Part shown: positions 5,385 through 6,010 of the stretch, one piece after another
How positions within the stretch are numbered: the first letter of the stretch is position 1
Layout: the number at the start of each line of letters is the position of its first letter
Source: Oxalobacteraceae bacterium UBA5157
GTDB lineage: Bacteria > Pseudomonadota > Gammaproteobacteria > Burkholderiales > Burkholderiaceae_D
Direction of reading: 5' to 3'
NCBI GenBank assembly: GCA_002415335.1
Contig: DHXL01000379.1
Location: forward strand, 1 to 6,010
DNA length: 6,010 nt
Made by a program: the position numbers and the translations under genes
Notes under the pieces: model-generated
Databases searched by the model: none
Told to the model about the DNA's origin: nothing
Seen by the model: only the letters and a program-made list of their open reading frames with translations

Positions 5385-6010
5385 ATGCAAAAGCTCCTCC
5401 ACAATCTCAATCCCGAACAACTCGCCGCCGTCACGCTTCCCGCCCAACCTGCATTGATCCTGGCCGGCGCCGGCTCGGGCAAGACGCGCGTGCTGACGAC
5501 GCGCATTGCGTGGCTGATCCAGACCGGTCAGGTGTCACCGGCCGGCGTGTTGGCCGTCACCTTCACCAACAAGGCATCGAAGGAGATGATGACGCGCCTG
5601 TCGGCGATGTTGCCGATCAATACGCGCGGCATGTGGATCGGCACCTTTCATGGCTTATGCAACCGCTTGCTGCGCGCGCATTATCGCGACGCCGGCTTGC
5701 CGCAGACATTCCAGATTCTGGATTCGCAGGATCAGCAGTCCGCCATCAAGCGGCTGTTGAAGTCGATGAATATCGACGATGAAAAATACCCGGCGCGCAA
5801 CCTGATGTACTTCATCAACAGCGCGAAAGACCAAGGCTTGCGCGCCGGCGAAGTGGAAGCGAATGACGACTACAACCGCAAGATGGTCGAGCTGTACGCG
5901 ATGTACGAGATTCAATGCCAGCGCGAAGGCGTGGTCGATTTCGCCGAACTGCTGTTGCGCACGTATGAATTACTGAGCCGCAATCAGCCGTTGCGCGAAC
6001 ATTATCAGGC
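5385..6010 (+). CDS. uvrD: UvrD-type superfamily 1 DNA helicase, 5' part (3' end outside window)
   Basis: UvrD (helicase II) is an ATP-dependent 3'-5' DNA helicase used in nucleotide excision repair and mismatch repair. The frame from the ATG at 5385 is open to the window end, giving 208 complete codons of a protein usually 700-800 residues long. N-terminal SF1 motifs are present in order: the Q motif LNPEQ at residues 8-12, Walker A AGAGSGKT at 27-34 with Lys33 and Thr34, motif Ia VTFTNKASKEM at 58-68, and GTFHGLCNRLLR at 86-97. The 1B-region segment VVDFAELLLR at 183-192 normally comes a few dozen residues before the Walker B DEFQDT motif, which lies past the window. The start is fixed by the position of the Q motif and by the lack of any other upstream in-frame start. 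PcrA or Rep are related alternatives, but the text reads most like betaproteobacterial UvrD. No Shine-Dalgarno sequence precedes the ATG. Confidence 0.93.
   Translation, partial: MQKLLHNLNPEQLAAVTLPAQPALILAGAGSGKTRVLTTRIAWLIQTGQVSPAGVLAVTFTNKASKEMMTRLSAMLPINTRGMWIGTFHGLCNRLLRAHYRDAGLPQTFQILDSQDQQSAIKRLLKSMNIDDEKYPARNLMYFINSAKDQGLRAGEVEANDDYNRKMVELYAMYEIQCQREGVVDFAELLLRTYELLSRNQPLREHYQ

Overview
The window looks like a piece of chromosome from a betaproteobacterium, probably of the order Burkholderiales and perhaps near Oxalobacteraceae. The reasons are a moderately high GC content, protein sequences of the ThiG, ThiD, ThiE and UvrD types that read like those of that group, and compact gene packing. 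The genus cannot be fixed from the sequence alone. There are no tRNA or rRNA genes, no insertion sequences, no CRISPR array and no phage genes.

Region 1 (1-2336, plus strand) is the end of a thiamine biosynthesis operon. It holds the 3' part of thiG (thiazole synthase), then thiD (HMP/HMP-P kinase), then thiE (thiamine-phosphate synthase). Each pair is joined by a 4-base ATGA stop/start overlap, so the three are almost certainly co-transcribed and translationally coupled. ThiG makes the thiazole phosphate half of thiamine, ThiD makes the pyrimidine diphosphate half, and ThiE condenses the two to thiamine phosphate. Seventeen bases after thiE is a small gene for a predicted outer-membrane lipoprotein with a transthyretin/carboxypeptidase-regulatory-like fold. 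It has no obvious link to thiamine.

Region 2 (2343-4966, minus strand) converges on the thiamine operon with only 6 bases between the stop codons. It contains two exported proteins of unknown function. The upstream gene is a 541-residue secreted protein with a clear signal peptide and a very good ribosome binding site. The downstream gene is a 317-residue membrane-anchored or periplasmic protein with a cysteine-rich C-terminal segment. Between them lies a strong intrinsic terminator whose T tract ends one base before the start codon cluster of the second gene. This is the oddest arrangement in the window.

Region 3 (4967-5384) is a 418-base non-coding stretch between divergent genes. It includes an AT-rich patch with two short inverted repeats and a possible promoter for the secreted-protein gene. 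It ends in a perfect TATAAT box just ahead of uvrD.

Region 4 (5385-6010, plus strand) is the 5' part of a UvrD-type superfamily 1 DNA helicase gene that runs off the window. The distance from its -10 box to the ATG suggests a leaderless transcript.

Overall this is mostly ordinary core chromosome. No clear new biological system is visible. The best candidates for a second look are the exported protein pair with its terminator/start-codon junction and the leaderless-looking uvrD promoter.
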